A stretch of 64,000 bases of DNA from Actinoplanes sp. DH11. Its GTDB lineage: Bacteria > Actinomycetota > Actinomycetes > Mycobacteriales > Micromonosporaceae. Positions 26,586 through 35,500 of this stretch are shown in pieces. Under the pieces are notes generated by a model. It was not told the DNA's origin and ran no database searches. It worked only from the letters and a program-made list of their open reading frames with translations. Position numbers and translations under genes: made by a program. Numbering within the stretch: position 1 is the stretch's first letter; the number at the start of each line of letters is the position of its first letter. Location of the stretch: positions 248,001-312,000 of the forward strand of contig NZ_JAHWGU010000003.1 of the NCBI RefSeq assembly GCF_020873875.1, in the 5' to 3' direction.

Positions 26586-27287
26586 ATGGACACACAGGCG
26601 ATGCACATCGCCAACGGGATCATCAACGGTCCCGTCTCGGCGATCTTCGTGGTGGTGGCGGTCGCCGGCCTGGCGGTCTGCGTGCGCAAGGCCAAGACCG
26701 ACCTGGACGACCGGCTGGCACCGATGGCCGGACTGGTCGCGGCGTTCATCTTCGCCGTGCAGATGCTCAACTTCCAGGTTCTGCCGGGTGTCTCCGGTCA
26801 CCTGCTCGGCGGCACCCTCGCCGTCATCCTGGTCGGCCCGTGGGTGGGCGCGCTGTGCGTGTCGACCGTACTGATCGTGCAGTGCCTGCTCTTCGCCGAC
26901 GGCGGGCTCACCGCGATCGGGCTGAACATCACCAACATGGCCCTGATCGGGACCGCGGCCGCGTACGTCCTGGTCGCCGCCCTGCTGCGGATCCTGCCCA
27001 AGAACCCGGGCGGGCTCGGTGCCACCGCCTTCATCGCGTCGATCATCGGCGTGGTGGTCGCCGCGATGGGCTTCGTCCTGCAGTACGCGCTCGGCGGCAC
27101 CACCGAGCTCTCCCTGACCGGGATCGCCGCCACCATGGCCGGCGTGCACGTGCTGATCGGCGTCGGTGAGGGTCTGATCGCCGCGACCACCGTGGTCACC
27201 GTGGCCCGGGTCCGTCCCGACCTGGTCTACGCGCTGCGCCACTTCCGCAAGCTGCCCGCGACGACGACGGCGAAGGTGACCGCATGA
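26586..27287 (+). CDS. cbiM: CbiM/NikM-type nickel/cobalt ECF transporter substrate-binding component
   Basis: A 233-aa membrane protein with the diagnostic CbiM N-terminus MHIANGIINGPVSA (the first residues including His coordinate the metal), then FIFAVQMLNFQVLPGVSGHLLGGTLAVILVGPW and LFADGGLTAIGLNITNMALIG. AGGAGG lies 5 nt before ATG 26586. It is the S component of an energy-coupling-factor transporter for Ni2+ or Co2+. The Nur-like operator upstream favours nickel. No CbiQ or CbiO follows, only the PDGLE protein, so it may work alone (as reported for some CbiMN pairs) or use shared A/T components elsewhere. Confidence 0.93.
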   Translation: MDTQAMHIANGIINGPVSAIFVVVAVAGLAVCVRKAKTDLDDRLAPMAGLVAAFIFAVQMLNFQVLPGVSGHLLGGTLAVILVGPWVGALCVSTVLIVQCLLFADGGLTAIGLNITNMALIGTAAAYVLVAALLRILPKNPGGLGATAFIASIIGVVVAAMGFVLQYALGGTTELSLTGIAATMAGVHVLIGVGEGLIAATTVVTVARVRPDLVYALRHFRKLPATTTAKVTA

Positions 27288-27619
27288 GGAAGCGACTGTT
27301 CCTGATCGGCGGGCTGCTCGTCGCCCTGCTGCTGGCCGGCGTGGTGTCCAGCTTCGCCTCCGGCAGCCCGGACGGCCTCGACCACGCCGCCCGCGAAGGC
27401 TGCACCTTCGACGCCGACGACAACATCACCGGCGGCACCTGCATGGCCCAGCAGGAGGGCGAGCACCAGCTCGGCGACAGCCCGCTCGCGGACTACGGGA
27501 TCAAGGGCATCGACAACGAGTACGTCTCCACCGGGCTCTCCGGCGTCCTCGGCGTCCTGGTCACCTTCGCCGTCGGCGGCGGGCTGTTCTGGGTGCTCCG
27601 CAGGCGGGACAAGGTCTGA
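27284..27619 (+). CDS. PDGLE-domain protein (CbiN-like partner)
   Basis: A 111-aa protein, ATG 27284 overlapping the CbiM stop (ATGA). N-terminal helix LFLIGGLLVALLLAGVVSSFA, extracytoplasmic SGSPDGLDHAA (PDGLE motif with L-D variant) and C-terminal helix VLGVLVTFAVGGGLFWVLRRRDKV: the two-helix CbiN/NikN layout. It assembles with CbiM and is needed for metal loading in related systems. Cysteines in EGCTFDADDNITGGTC are extra to the family. Confidence 0.88.
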   Translation: MRKRLFLIGGLLVALLLAGVVSSFASGSPDGLDHAAREGCTFDADDNITGGTCMAQQEGEHQLGDSPLADYGIKGIDNEYVSTGLSGVLGVLVTFAVGGGLFWVLRRRDKV

Positions 27620-27745
27620 GCGGTCCCCGCGACCCGCACTCGAAAGAAATTCAGGAACATCGCAGGAACCACGTCTTCCGCGTGCACCCGGACCTGTGAC
27701 AGATTGGGGCAGCACGTCGGGCGTCAGCGGAGGTTGCAACACCAT

Positions 27746-29344
27746 ATGGCAGCGGACTGGGTGGGGTCGGCGCACCGGCGGCACACGCCGCAACTATTGC
27801 TCACGCTGGCGGTTGCCGCCGCGTCGCTGGGCGTGCCCGCGTCCGCACGGGCGGCCGAGCCGGTGACCTCCCGCGCCGCCGTTCCGTCGAACACCTGCCG
27901 GCCCAACGCCACGGCCGCCGACCGCAAGGCCGCCGACGCGTTGCGGCCACTGATGAACGGCCGGCGCCTCGGCTCCGCCGTGAACAGCCGCCGGATCGCC
28001 TGCGCCCGCATGATCGTCGACCGGGTCCGGGACCGTGGGCTGCCGATGCGCGCGGCCGTCATCGCCGTGACCACGGCGATCGCGGAGAGCACGCTGAGCA
28101 ACCACACCGTGGCCCTCGACCACGACAGCCTGGGCCTGTTCCAGCAGCGGCCGTCGCAGGGGTGGGGGCGGCCGGCGCAGCTGGTCGACCCCGGCTACGC
28201 CACCGACAAGTTCCTCGACGCGATGCTCCGCAAATACCCGCGCGACAGCTGGATGAGCGGCGACATCGCGGCCATCTGCCAGCGCGTGCAGGTGTCGGCC
28301 TTCCCCCGGGCGTACGCGCCGGAGGTGCACGACGCCCAGCAGATCGTGGCCTACCTGTGGACCCGGCCGGGCAGCACGCCGGCGGGTGAGCCCGCGCTGA
28401 CAGCTCCGGACGTGCCCGGATCAGCCGTGCCCGGATCGGCTCCGTCCGGACCGGGTTCGTCCGCACCGGCTTCGTCCGCGCCGCCGAAGAAGCCGGCAGG
28501 TCCGTTCGAGAAGGTTCTCGCCGGGGCCGGCACCGAGCTGGGCCGCATCGACGGCCGGCACGGGCTGGCGATGGCCGACTGGGACGGCGACCGCCGGCCG
28601 GACCTGGTGATCGTCAACGGTTCCGGCAGCGTCACCGGCCAGACCGACGTGCGCGTCATGGGCGGCGCCACGAACTTCGCGTCCCTGCTGCTGAGCACCG
28701 CCACCGTGATCGCGCCCACCGACGTGCGCCATGCCTACGCCGTCGCCGACGTCAACGGCGACAACCGCCCCGACGTGATGGTGGTGCAGAAGAACGGCAC
28801 GGCCAGCGGGCGTACTGAGGTGCGCGTCGCCGACGTGGCCTCCTTCTCCCGGAGCCTGCTGCTGGACACCGCCACGGCCCTCCCGGCCACCGACGACCGG
28901 ACCCAGTTCTCGGTCGCCGACTGGAACGCCGACGGCCGCCCCGACCTGGTGGCGACGCAGACCACCGGCACGGCGAGCGGCAAGGTCGAGGTGCAGGTGC
29001 TCGACGGCGCCACCGGCTTCCAGCAGGCGCTGCTGCCGGTGACGGCCACGTCCGAGCCCGCCGCCGACGGCCTGCGCGTGACGACGGCCGACTTCAACGG
29101 CGACAAGCGGCCCGACGTGGTCGTGATGAAGAAGTCGGGCGCGGCGACCGACATCCGCGTCCTCGACGGCGCCGCCGCCCTGCGGCGCCAGCTGCTGCGC
29201 GGCAGCGCCCCGGTGGCCGCCGACGACCGGCACGAGCTGCTGGTCACCGACTGGGACGCCGACGCCCGCCCCGACCTGGTCGTGGTGCAGAAATCCGGCA
29301 CCGCCAGCGGCCGCGCCGAGTTCGTCGTCCTCTCCGGCCGCTGA
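27746..29344 (+). CDS. Secreted FG-GAP/VCBS repeat protein with lysozyme-like N-terminal domain
   Basis: A 532-aa protein from ATG 27746 (MAADWVGSAHRRHTPQLLLTLAV), with a signal peptide ending near ARAAEP. About residues 60-215 form a domain with AAVIAVTTAIAESTLSNHT and DSLGLFQQRPSQGWG, typical of the transglycosylase-like region found in actinobacterial cell-wall proteins. A Pro/Ser/Gly linker with PGSA repeats (about 215-255) leads to five FG-GAP-like repeats (VADVNGDNRPDVMVVQ, VADWNADGRPDLVATQ, TADFNGDKRPDVVVMK and so on), predicted to form a Ca-binding beta-propeller. The Shine-Dalgarno GGAGG is 12 nt before the ATG, longer than ideal. Substrate unknown. Confidence 0.85.
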   Translation: MAADWVGSAHRRHTPQLLLTLAVAAASLGVPASARAAEPVTSRAAVPSNTCRPNATAADRKAADALRPLMNGRRLGSAVNSRRIACARMIVDRVRDRGLPMRAAVIAVTTAIAESTLSNHTVALDHDSLGLFQQRPSQGWGRPAQLVDPGYATDKFLDAMLRKYPRDSWMSGDIAAICQRVQVSAFPRAYAPEVHDAQQIVAYLWTRPGSTPAGEPALTAPDVPGSAVPGSAPSGPGSSAPASSAPPKKPAGPFEKVLAGAGTELGRIDGRHGLAMADWDGDRRPDLVIVNGSGSVTGQTDVRVMGGATNFASLLLSTATVIAPTDVRHAYAVADVNGDNRPDVMVVQKNGTASGRTEVRVADVASFSRSLLLDTATALPATDDRTQFSVADWNADGRPDLVATQTTGTASGKVEVQVLDGATGFQQALLPVTATSEPAADGLRVTTADFNGDKRPDVVVMKKSGAATDIRVLDGAAALRRQLLRGSAPVAADDRHELLVTDWDADARPDLVVVQKSGTASGRAEFVVLSGR

Positions 29345-29519
29345 CCCGAAGCGGGCCGCGCCGGCGGCCTGGCTCGCCGACGCCGCCCGGTCCTCGGTCC
29401 GGTCCTGCGGCGCCCCGAACCACTACCTGCGCCACGCGAACCGCCTGCTGCTCATCGACCCGTTCGGCCCGGATTCCAGCGCGGGCGGCCGCCAGGCCGC
29501 CACCTTCCGCGTCAGCTGA
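29343..29519 (+). pseudogene. Possible C-terminal gene remnant
   Basis: Directly after the FG-GAP gene stop an open frame without a start reads DPKRAAPAAWLADAARSS, NHYLRHANRLLLIDPFGPDS and TFRVS before a stop at 29517-29519. Composition looks protein-like, but no family is recognised. It may be the tail of a lost gene. Confidence 0.25.
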
Positions 29520-29540
29520 TCATCACGCCGCCGGCCGCCC

Positions 29541-29750
29541 GTCACCGTCTCCCGCGCTGCGCCCCGTTTCCCGCGCTGCTCACCGTCTTCCCGCGCTGCT
29601 CACCGTCTTCCCGCGCTGCGCCCCGTTTCCCGCGCTGCTCACCGTCTTCCCGCGCTGCGCCCCGTTTCCCGCGCTGCTCACCGTCTTCCCGCGCTGCTCA
29701 CCGTCTTCCCGCGCTGCTCACCGTCTTCCCGCGCTGCGCACCGTCTCTGC
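29541..29750. repeat. Ten-copy 19/20-bp tandem repeat
   Basis: CCCGCGCTGC recurs at 29551, 29570, 29590, 29610, 29629, 29649, 29668, 29688, 29708 and 29728, inside units of 19 bp (GCCCCGTT-type) or 20 bp (CTCACCGTCTT-type). No gene overlaps it. Style resembles the 18-bp array at 13485-13610. Confidence 0.9.
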
Positions 29751-29992
29751 GCGCGTGTCGATCACCCGTCCTTTCCCGCCTTCTGCCGCCCGCGCAGGGC
29801 AGCCGGGGGCATCGTCGAACGGGGGATGTCACCGGGCTCGGAACGTCGCCGGGCCGTCTCCCTGTCGCGGGTCGCTGACCGGGACCGAGCCAGGCCCGAC
29901 GTCGTTCTCTGCATAACGTGGCTGCCGGCGTCGAACACCCATGCCCCCGTTCTGGCCCCCGGTGGCGCCGGAAGCACCGTCCATGTCGACAT

Positions 29993-30067
29993 GTTGATCT
30001 GCTAGCGATGCGAAATCGCGGTTTAAGCCCCATGATCACAGCGATTTCGTGGCGCTAGCAGATCAAC
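29993..30067. repeat. Long interrupted inverted repeat (27-bp stem)
   Basis: Outer arms GTTGATCTGCTAGCG (29993-30007) and its complement (30053-30067) pair over 15 bp; after a 3x3 internal loop, inner arms CGAAATCGC (30011-30019) and GCGATTTCG (30041-30049) pair over 9 bp around a 21-nt loop. The sequence is visibly richer in A/T than its surroundings, suggesting a small mobile repeat (MITE/REP-like) or a strong terminator. The 29751-30350 stretch otherwise has no credible gene. Confidence 0.75.
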
Positions 30068-30350
30068 AGCGCCGCGAATCGCGGCTACTCGCCGGTGGCG
30101 GCCGAGGGTTCTGCCGCTTTTAGCGCTATTCGTCAACGTCGCCTTCTTCTGCGGGAGCGACTCGTCGAAGAGCGGTGAAGGCGAGCCCCTTCTGCCAAGG
30201 CCGAGTAGCGGTCCGCTGCCAGTCGATCACCTGTCGTGGTTTCGGCTGGCCGGGACTTCGAAGGCTGGGATCGCGAAGCTGGGATCGCGAAGGTTGGCGA
30301 CCATGAGGGCCGGGGATCGCGGGAAGCTTGGGAACCGTTCGCCGCGCCAG

Positions 30351-30450
30351 GCCCGGCGCCTGCTGGAAGCGCGCCAAAGGCCGACGCCTGCTGGGAGCGC
30401 GCCAAGCCCGGCGCCTAATGGGACCGCCTCAGGCCCCGCGCCTGGTGGGA
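30351..30450. repeat. Four 27/28-bp tandem repeats
   Basis: CGCCTGCTGG-like cores recur at 30357, 30385, 30412 and 30439 in units of 27-28 bp containing GGAGCGCGCC. Non-coding; lies immediately left of the integrated element. Confidence 0.75.
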
Positions 30451-30470
30451 GCGCGCCGGGCCTGAGGCGG
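30424..30470 (-). terminator. Hairpin that was the native terminator of the AICE target gene
   Basis: Arms CCGCCTCAGGCCC (30424-30436) and GGGCCTGAGGCGG (30458-30470) pair perfectly over 13 bp around a 21-nt loop. It lies 9 bp beyond the stop codon copied in attL (30480-30482, minus strand). In the empty chromosome it would directly follow the rhamnogalacturonan lyase gene, so it is probably that gene's terminator, now separated from it by the element. Confidence 0.65.
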
Positions 30471-30474
30471 ATGT

Positions 30475-30568
30475 GCTGGTCAGGGTTGGCGGATGGTGGG
30501 GCGGGGCGGTGTGCGCATGCCGTCGCCGATGAAGAAGCTGGGGTGCGGGGGCTGGTTGTAGGCGGTGT
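30475..30568. repeat. attL, left 94-bp copy
   Basis: Identical to 49144-49237 except T at 30510 versus G at 49179. It carries a copy of the last 29 codons plus stop of the lyase gene (minus strand); the difference is synonymous (Thr ACA here, ACC in the intact gene). Confidence 0.9.
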
Positions 30569-30799
30569 ACTTCCCCGGCGCTTGATCACATGCCTGGTGG
30601 GGGTGGTGTACGCCTGCGTTCACCTGCTGTTTGATACGTCAGTTCTAGTCGACGTAAGTCAGTGTCGGGCGGCGTTTGACGGCCCGCTCACGGCCCGGAC
30701 GGCCCAGCGACGGCCCAGCGGAGATCGCTTTTCCTACGTGACGGGGCGTCCCTCCAGCCGGTTCCGGCATCCCGTCGCGCAGGCCACGCCCAAGCCGGG

Positions 30800-30863
30800 C
30801 CGGGCCTTGGCCGGGAAGGTGGAGCGCCCCACCGGACGAACGACCTTCCCGGCCAAGGCCCGG
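30800..30863. repeat. Perfect 21-bp inverted repeat in the element's left non-coding region
   Basis: Arms 30800-30820 (starting CCGGGCCTTGGCC) and 30843-30863 are exact complements, loop 22 nt. The flanking 30569-31085 stretch has no credible gene but holds repeated ACGGCCC words (about 30677-30719), a second small hairpin (CCAGGGC/GCCCTGG, about 30930-30950) and repeated GCCGGTTCSGGCATCCC. Could be a single- or double-strand replication origin, oriT-like structure or an accumulation of degraded repeats. Confidence 0.6.
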
Positions 30864-31085
30864 TCTGGCTCGCCTCCGGTGTGCGAGGGGAAGTCGTGCC
30901 GGTTCGGGCATCCCAGAGCTGCCCAGGTCCAGGGCGGGAAGCCCTGGCCGCCGGAGGCCATATCCGGGTGCAGGGTCGGAGATCCTGCCCGCCGGAGGCG
31001 CGGTCTGCGTCCGGAGGCTCGGCAGTGTCCGACACGCACTCGTAGCGGTGAGCAATCGAACGGATACTCTGGGCGATGTAATTTG

Positions 31086-31424
31086 ATGAGCATGGATGAA
31101 CCTGATTGGGATAAAGAGCCCGCAGGCACGCCCGATTGGATCTACGACGCGGCGCGCGGACCGGATGCCGACGCAGGGTATGACGCTGCCACCGAAAGGC
31201 CAGGTATCGCAGAAGTCCGTGAACGCCACCGCAAAGCGTACGACCCGTGGACGCCTCGCCTCGACGCTGACCTTGCTGCGGCCTACCTGGCCGGGCGCAC
31301 AATCGACCAGCTTGCGGCGGAGTTCGAGCGGCAGCCGAGCGCGATCCAGCGTCGCCTTGAGAGGATCGCCTTCGCTGCGATGACGCGGGCTCGACCGACT
31401 CCGCGTAGCGCCGAGCCTGGCTGA
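31086..31424 (+). CDS. Small protein with Myb/SANT-like helical DNA-binding motif
   Basis: A 112-aa product from ATG 31086 (MSMDEPDWDK; ATG 31092 also possible). The acidic N-terminus is followed by RHRKAYDPWTPRLDADLAAAYLAGRTIDQLAAEFERQPSAIQRRLERI, a helical module similar to the C-terminal DNA-binding-like segments of helicases and NTPases in actinobacteria, where DPWT precedes a Myb/SANT-like fold. Base composition is less GC-rich than host genes. A terminator-like hairpin follows 16 bp after the stop. Function unknown; possibly a remnant of a larger protein. Confidence 0.6.
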   Translation: MSMDEPDWDKEPAGTPDWIYDAARGPDADAGYDAATERPGIAEVRERHRKAYDPWTPRLDADLAAAYLAGRTIDQLAAEFERQPSAIQRRLERIAFAAMTRARPTPRSAEPG

Positions 31425-31439
31425 TACAACCGAGTCCCC

Positions 31440-31476
31440 GGAAGCCCGTGCCGAGTTCCAAGCGGCGCGGGCTTCC
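31440..31476 (+). terminator. Hairpin after small cargo gene
   Basis: GGAAGCCCG (31440-31448) and CGGGCTTCC (31468-31476) are perfect complements, extended inward by GCCG/CGGC after one mismatch. Placed 15 bp after the stop at 31424. Confidence 0.65.
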
Positions 31477-31594
31477 GTATGTCCGACTGCCGGCCCGCCG
31501 TTGCCGAAGGCATAAGGCGGAGCTGGCAGGGTCGGACGACGTGCGGCCGAAGGCCGCCTTGAAGACGTAGAGAAAGTTCTCACCGGCCCGGCGT

Positions 31595-31727
31595 TGACCC
31601 AGCCGCGCAGGGTCTCGTGATTGACACCAAGTTCACGGCCGACGTCGCGCAGCGTGCGGCCCGAGGACCGGACCAGTTCGACCGCGTCCCGACGGAAATC
31701 CTCGGAGTACTTCGAAGGGCGGGGCAC
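31595..31727 (-). pseudogene. IS3-family transposase OrfA, 5' remnant
   Basis: From GTG 31727 the minus strand encodes VPRPSKYSEDFRRDAVELVRSS, GRTLRDVGRELGVNHETLRGWVN, the N-terminal helix-turn-helix of IS3-type OrfA. Homology stops at about 31595, where unrelated sequence begins, so only about 45 residues remain and no OrfB is present. The right-hand flank (about 31760-31785, GGTGTCCGGCTCGAAGGTGG) may retain the insertion sequence end. Confidence 0.75.
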
Positions 31728-31981
31728 CCGGACATCCTTCCCCCAGACCACTGTCTGGTTTCAAGGTGTCCGGCTCGAAGGTGGAACTTCAGCTTGAGTC
31801 ATAGCTCTCCCGCCCGGCACGACGCTGAATGCACGGACTGGTGTCGTAGAAAGGAAACAGCGTTAAAGCGTATGTCGATTCCCGGGTCGCCCCTGCGGCA
31901 CCCCAGTAGGTCGCGCATCATAGGGGCCTTTCTCAACTTGACCGACTTTGAATCCGCCTTTGCCGATACCCTGACACGCCC

Positions 31982-32503
31982 CTACGCCGAGCTCACGATT
32001 GTTGGTAAAATAACAGCGTTGACGTAGAACCATAGAAAAACAATAGCCAAAAGAATGAACAAGACTACGTAAGTCTCGTACCACCTCCAGAAGTTGCTAA
32101 GGCGCGGCGCCGATCGCGCATTCAATCTGACATGTCTTTCAAGTAGCTGGCACTCCTCCCGCCTATAGTCAATCCAGCTAAAGACTCCAGCCACCACTAG
32201 CAACAGAGTGAAACCGGCAGTTAAGGTAATCAGCCACATCACTGCTTCAATCCCTGTTGCAGCGATGTCAGGTGCCAAATCCCACTTCTTGTACCCAACG
32301 AAAAGCGCTATGCCTACTGTCAGCAGCCCGGTAGCGATGGCCTGAAAAAGCCCTAGGAATCGATGCACATTCTCGTTAACCGTGTGCAGCTGCTGTAGAA
32401 TAAACTTATACCGCTCAAGCTCAAAGTCCCGGCCGTCATCCACGGTCCTCGCCTCACCCTTATCAGCTTCCGCATGCTCCAAGGAGCCGGATCCAAGGGT
32501 CAT
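31982..32503 (-). CDS. Three-helix membrane protein coupled to HD-Hsp90 ATPase; candidate effector
   Basis: A 173-aa protein from ATG 32503, inside the stop of the ATPase gene (ATGA), so the two are translationally coupled. An acidic N-terminus and an amphipathic segment (DFELERYKFILQQLHTVNENVHRFLGL) precede three hydrophobic helices: FQAIATGLLTVGIALFVGY, AVMWLITLTAGFTLLLVVAGVF and YVVLFILLAIVFLWFYVNAVIL, with a cytoplasmic loop carrying EECQLLERHVRLNARS. No family recognised with certainty. The size, topology and coupling to a sensor-like ATPase resemble small membrane effectors of bacterial defence systems (SLATT-like idea), which is inference. Low GC compared with the host. Confidence 0.75.
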   Translation of the reverse strand: MTLGSGSLEHAEADKGEARTVDDGRDFELERYKFILQQLHTVNENVHRFLGLFQAIATGLLTVGIALFVGYKKWDLAPDIAATGIEAVMWLITLTAGFTLLLVVAGVFSWIDYRREECQLLERHVRLNARSAPRLSNFWRWYETYVVLFILLAIVFLWFYVNAVILPTIVSSA

Positions 32504-35500
32504 GACGGAACTCCAGACCATGGGCCTCGATAGCCGCGGGACGATTCATACAGATTGATACTGAGCTGAGCGATAAGCTTGATCATTTCTTCAGTACTGG
32601 CGAAGCGCATAACTCCAGCCGCATCTAAATAGGCGAGGACATCCCGAATGAAGGAGTTAGAGGCCCCTCGCTCATTATCCTGCATAAGTGAGTAAGTGTA
32701 GCGCCGTTCCCTCTTCTTGTAAGAGATAACGAAGTACACTAAACCAATCAGGAAGTCGCGCTCTCGACCTTCGAGATATGTCTCAAAGTCGATTCCTTCA
32801 ATGGTGTCACGGAAAATCAACGAGAGACCGTCGATGCGGACACCGCCATAGGGGAAATCGCCCAGATTTTCAAATCTCTTCCCTGCAACCCATATTTCGT
32901 CGACACCCCAGCCGCCCTGCCGAGCGATACGAGCTACGACTTCAAATGATCCCTGTAGACTCTGAGGCGCATTACGTTTTGTGATTTTAATCCATTTGCT
33001 ATCGCTACTTTCCCTACTACTCCTACGCCAGTGCAACTCAACCGTGGATCCTCCAAGGCCACTGGAAAGGTCGTCAATGTGCCATCGTTCAGCAAACCAT
33101 CGGCCAAAAATTGTCGCTGGAGTCCAATTGCAAATATAGGGTGTTTCTGTCGTTGGTAACTCCACGTCGATCTGAGCGAAGGAAAGGAGATCTCGCGCCG
33201 TGGCTCTTGAAGGAATCGATGCTAAGAAGTTCTCTATGTTCCGCGTCATTACACCGTCAAAAGAGATTAGCTCGTCGTGCACCTCCAGCTCTTGCAGTGA
33301 TTGTAGGCGTCGCCGCTCTGCGGTCTCTACGACGAAGGCAGCTACGGAGGAGACAGCCTCGTCCAGCATTCGTTCATTGGCAGGAAGGCTCCCAACCATC
33401 GGAGAAACTAGGTGGTTAGCTTCCGTGCCGGCTCGGGTTGCGGAGTATCCGCTGGATTGCATCCTAGCGACTTCTTGGTTGATATGCTTGGCATATGCTC
33501 CATAAATAAACCTGTAGAGATCGTCTAGGGCTGGCGAAGGCTCGATGTCAGTACGTGCCACATTGGTGCGCAGGTTACCTACCCCTGCAACATTGACGAT
33601 GGCTGGTACACCAGAACCATTCGCCCGAAATCCAGGAGCCACTGAGGTAACCCGGATACCTTCAACGCAAATTCCTCCCTCTAGCGGCTCCTCATAAATA
33701 CTCTGGAGGCGCGATGCTACGGCGAGATTCCATTCCTCGAACCAGGGATCCCACATGACCAGGTATGCTATTTCGAAGCCTTCTTGCCGAACCGTGCGAA
33801 TCTCAAGCTTGCCAGGCACAAGCGGCTCGCCTATTTGAGCGGCCAAAGCTGAATCGACATTTTCAAATCCGACGGAAACCAGATCCCCGCCCTTCCTCTG
33901 GAATAGGACCCGGCATCCAGGAATCTGCACCCAATGCGCCAAAATTCTTTCGACGTCTTCGAGGTCCGCACTCGGTCGTATCCGCATACGAACCGACGTG
34001 CCGTGAGGTTTACACGTATCCGAGACGTTCGAACTATCCTTAGGGAGTAAGCGAATAAGGTACTTACCATGCACTGATCGGAGGGTCAACTCGCGGGCTC
34101 GGTCCTCGTCAAGGTGACTTGTGACAACTCTTACTTCGTCGGCGACCATAAAAGCCGACAGGACTCCAATTCCGAAGCGGGATATAGAGTTGAACTCAGG
34201 GTATCGCCGCATAAATTGCGGTTCTTGGTAGCGAGAGGCACCCACTTTTAGGAAATTGTTTTCGATGATCCCCTGTGTCATACCGGTTCCATTGTCCGAA
34301 ACTTCGATGGTCCGCTCTTCAGGGTCCCACTTGACAACCACTGTGGGATGGTAGTGGGGATCGCTAAGTACATGCTCCTGCAGGCGCACGGCATCAATAG
34401 AATTCTGCACTAGCTCACGCACGACAACGTTCGTGTCGTTATAGAGAGTGTGGCCAGTGAGTAGTTCGAGCACTTTATACTGGTCGATCTGAAACTCGAA
34501 GGGCTCAGCGATGAAGCCATCCGCGATCACGTGGTCAGCGTTGACCTGCCGCCACGGGTATTCGTGTGGGACATCCAATTCGGCATTTGACGCTGCTGCC
34601 CACCGCCAGTTTTGCGCGATTTCCCTATCGGAGTACTGAAGGTATGAAGTAAGGCCGAAGAACCCGTTCTCGTCGGTGAATTCGGCGTGAACTTCGATCG
34701 TGTCGCGCGGAGCTGACCTGTCAGCGCGACCGTCCTCCATCAGAGCAATGGCTGGTCGCACTGCGGTTACTGCGTTCTGCTTGCTCCACTCAGTCTGACT
34801 CATGGGATCTGTTGGGTTGATTAGCCGCAGAGCGATAGATGGAGCCCTGTCACTGGTAATGTGAAGTAAATCCGCAGTCCTCAGCAATATGGCGGCATAC
34901 TGAACGTTGGCCGCCTCCTGTGGATCAGACCCATAAGGGCGGTCGACCTTATATTTCGAAGTAGCGTGTAGGTCATCTAAATGGTGGCTTTCGCATACGA
35001 GCGCCAAGTCTTTCACGAAAACAGCTGGCATGTCCGCAAAAGTGGCTGATATATGATCGACGAGTCCCTGATCAAAGCCGAGTGTGGCGTCGGGATTTCC
35101 CGTAATCCAACCGCGGATTCGTTTGGCATGGTTAGTACGGACAAACTCCTGATACAGGAAGCGTTCTAATACTTCTCCTCGCAACTGGTTAACTTGTGCC
35201 CGATAGTCACTACTCTGGCTATCCTCAGCGTCTCCGAACTCTTGTTTATAGTCAAGGAACGCCGTTTCCGATCGTCGGCTATATTCGGCGGAAGTGACGA
35301 TCAGGCCTAGATCGTGGAAATATGTGCCGAGCGTTAGGAGTAGCCACTCAGCCGGCGTCATAATTTGTCGCGTTCCATCTGGTATAAGCCAGTCGTAGAG
35401 CTTCAGCATTCCGTCGACATGGCTCATGTCATGCTTAGTGTACTGCTCGAAAATGCCTAGTCGGCCGAACTTGTCGAGGATCTCGGCTACGTCGCTCCGG

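Noticed and set aside
29541-29750. CRISPR array
   Set aside because: Units of 19-20 bp are contiguous with no unique spacers, and no cas genes are nearby.
30475-30568. tRNA gene at the element boundary
   Set aside because: No cloverleaf or CCA-type T-arm; the sequence codes the C-terminus of the lyase gene on the minus strand.
30645-31580. Long minus-strand frame through the left end of the element
   Set aside because: Only the first 45 residues match a transposase; the rest is the antisense of repeats and of the small gene at 31086.
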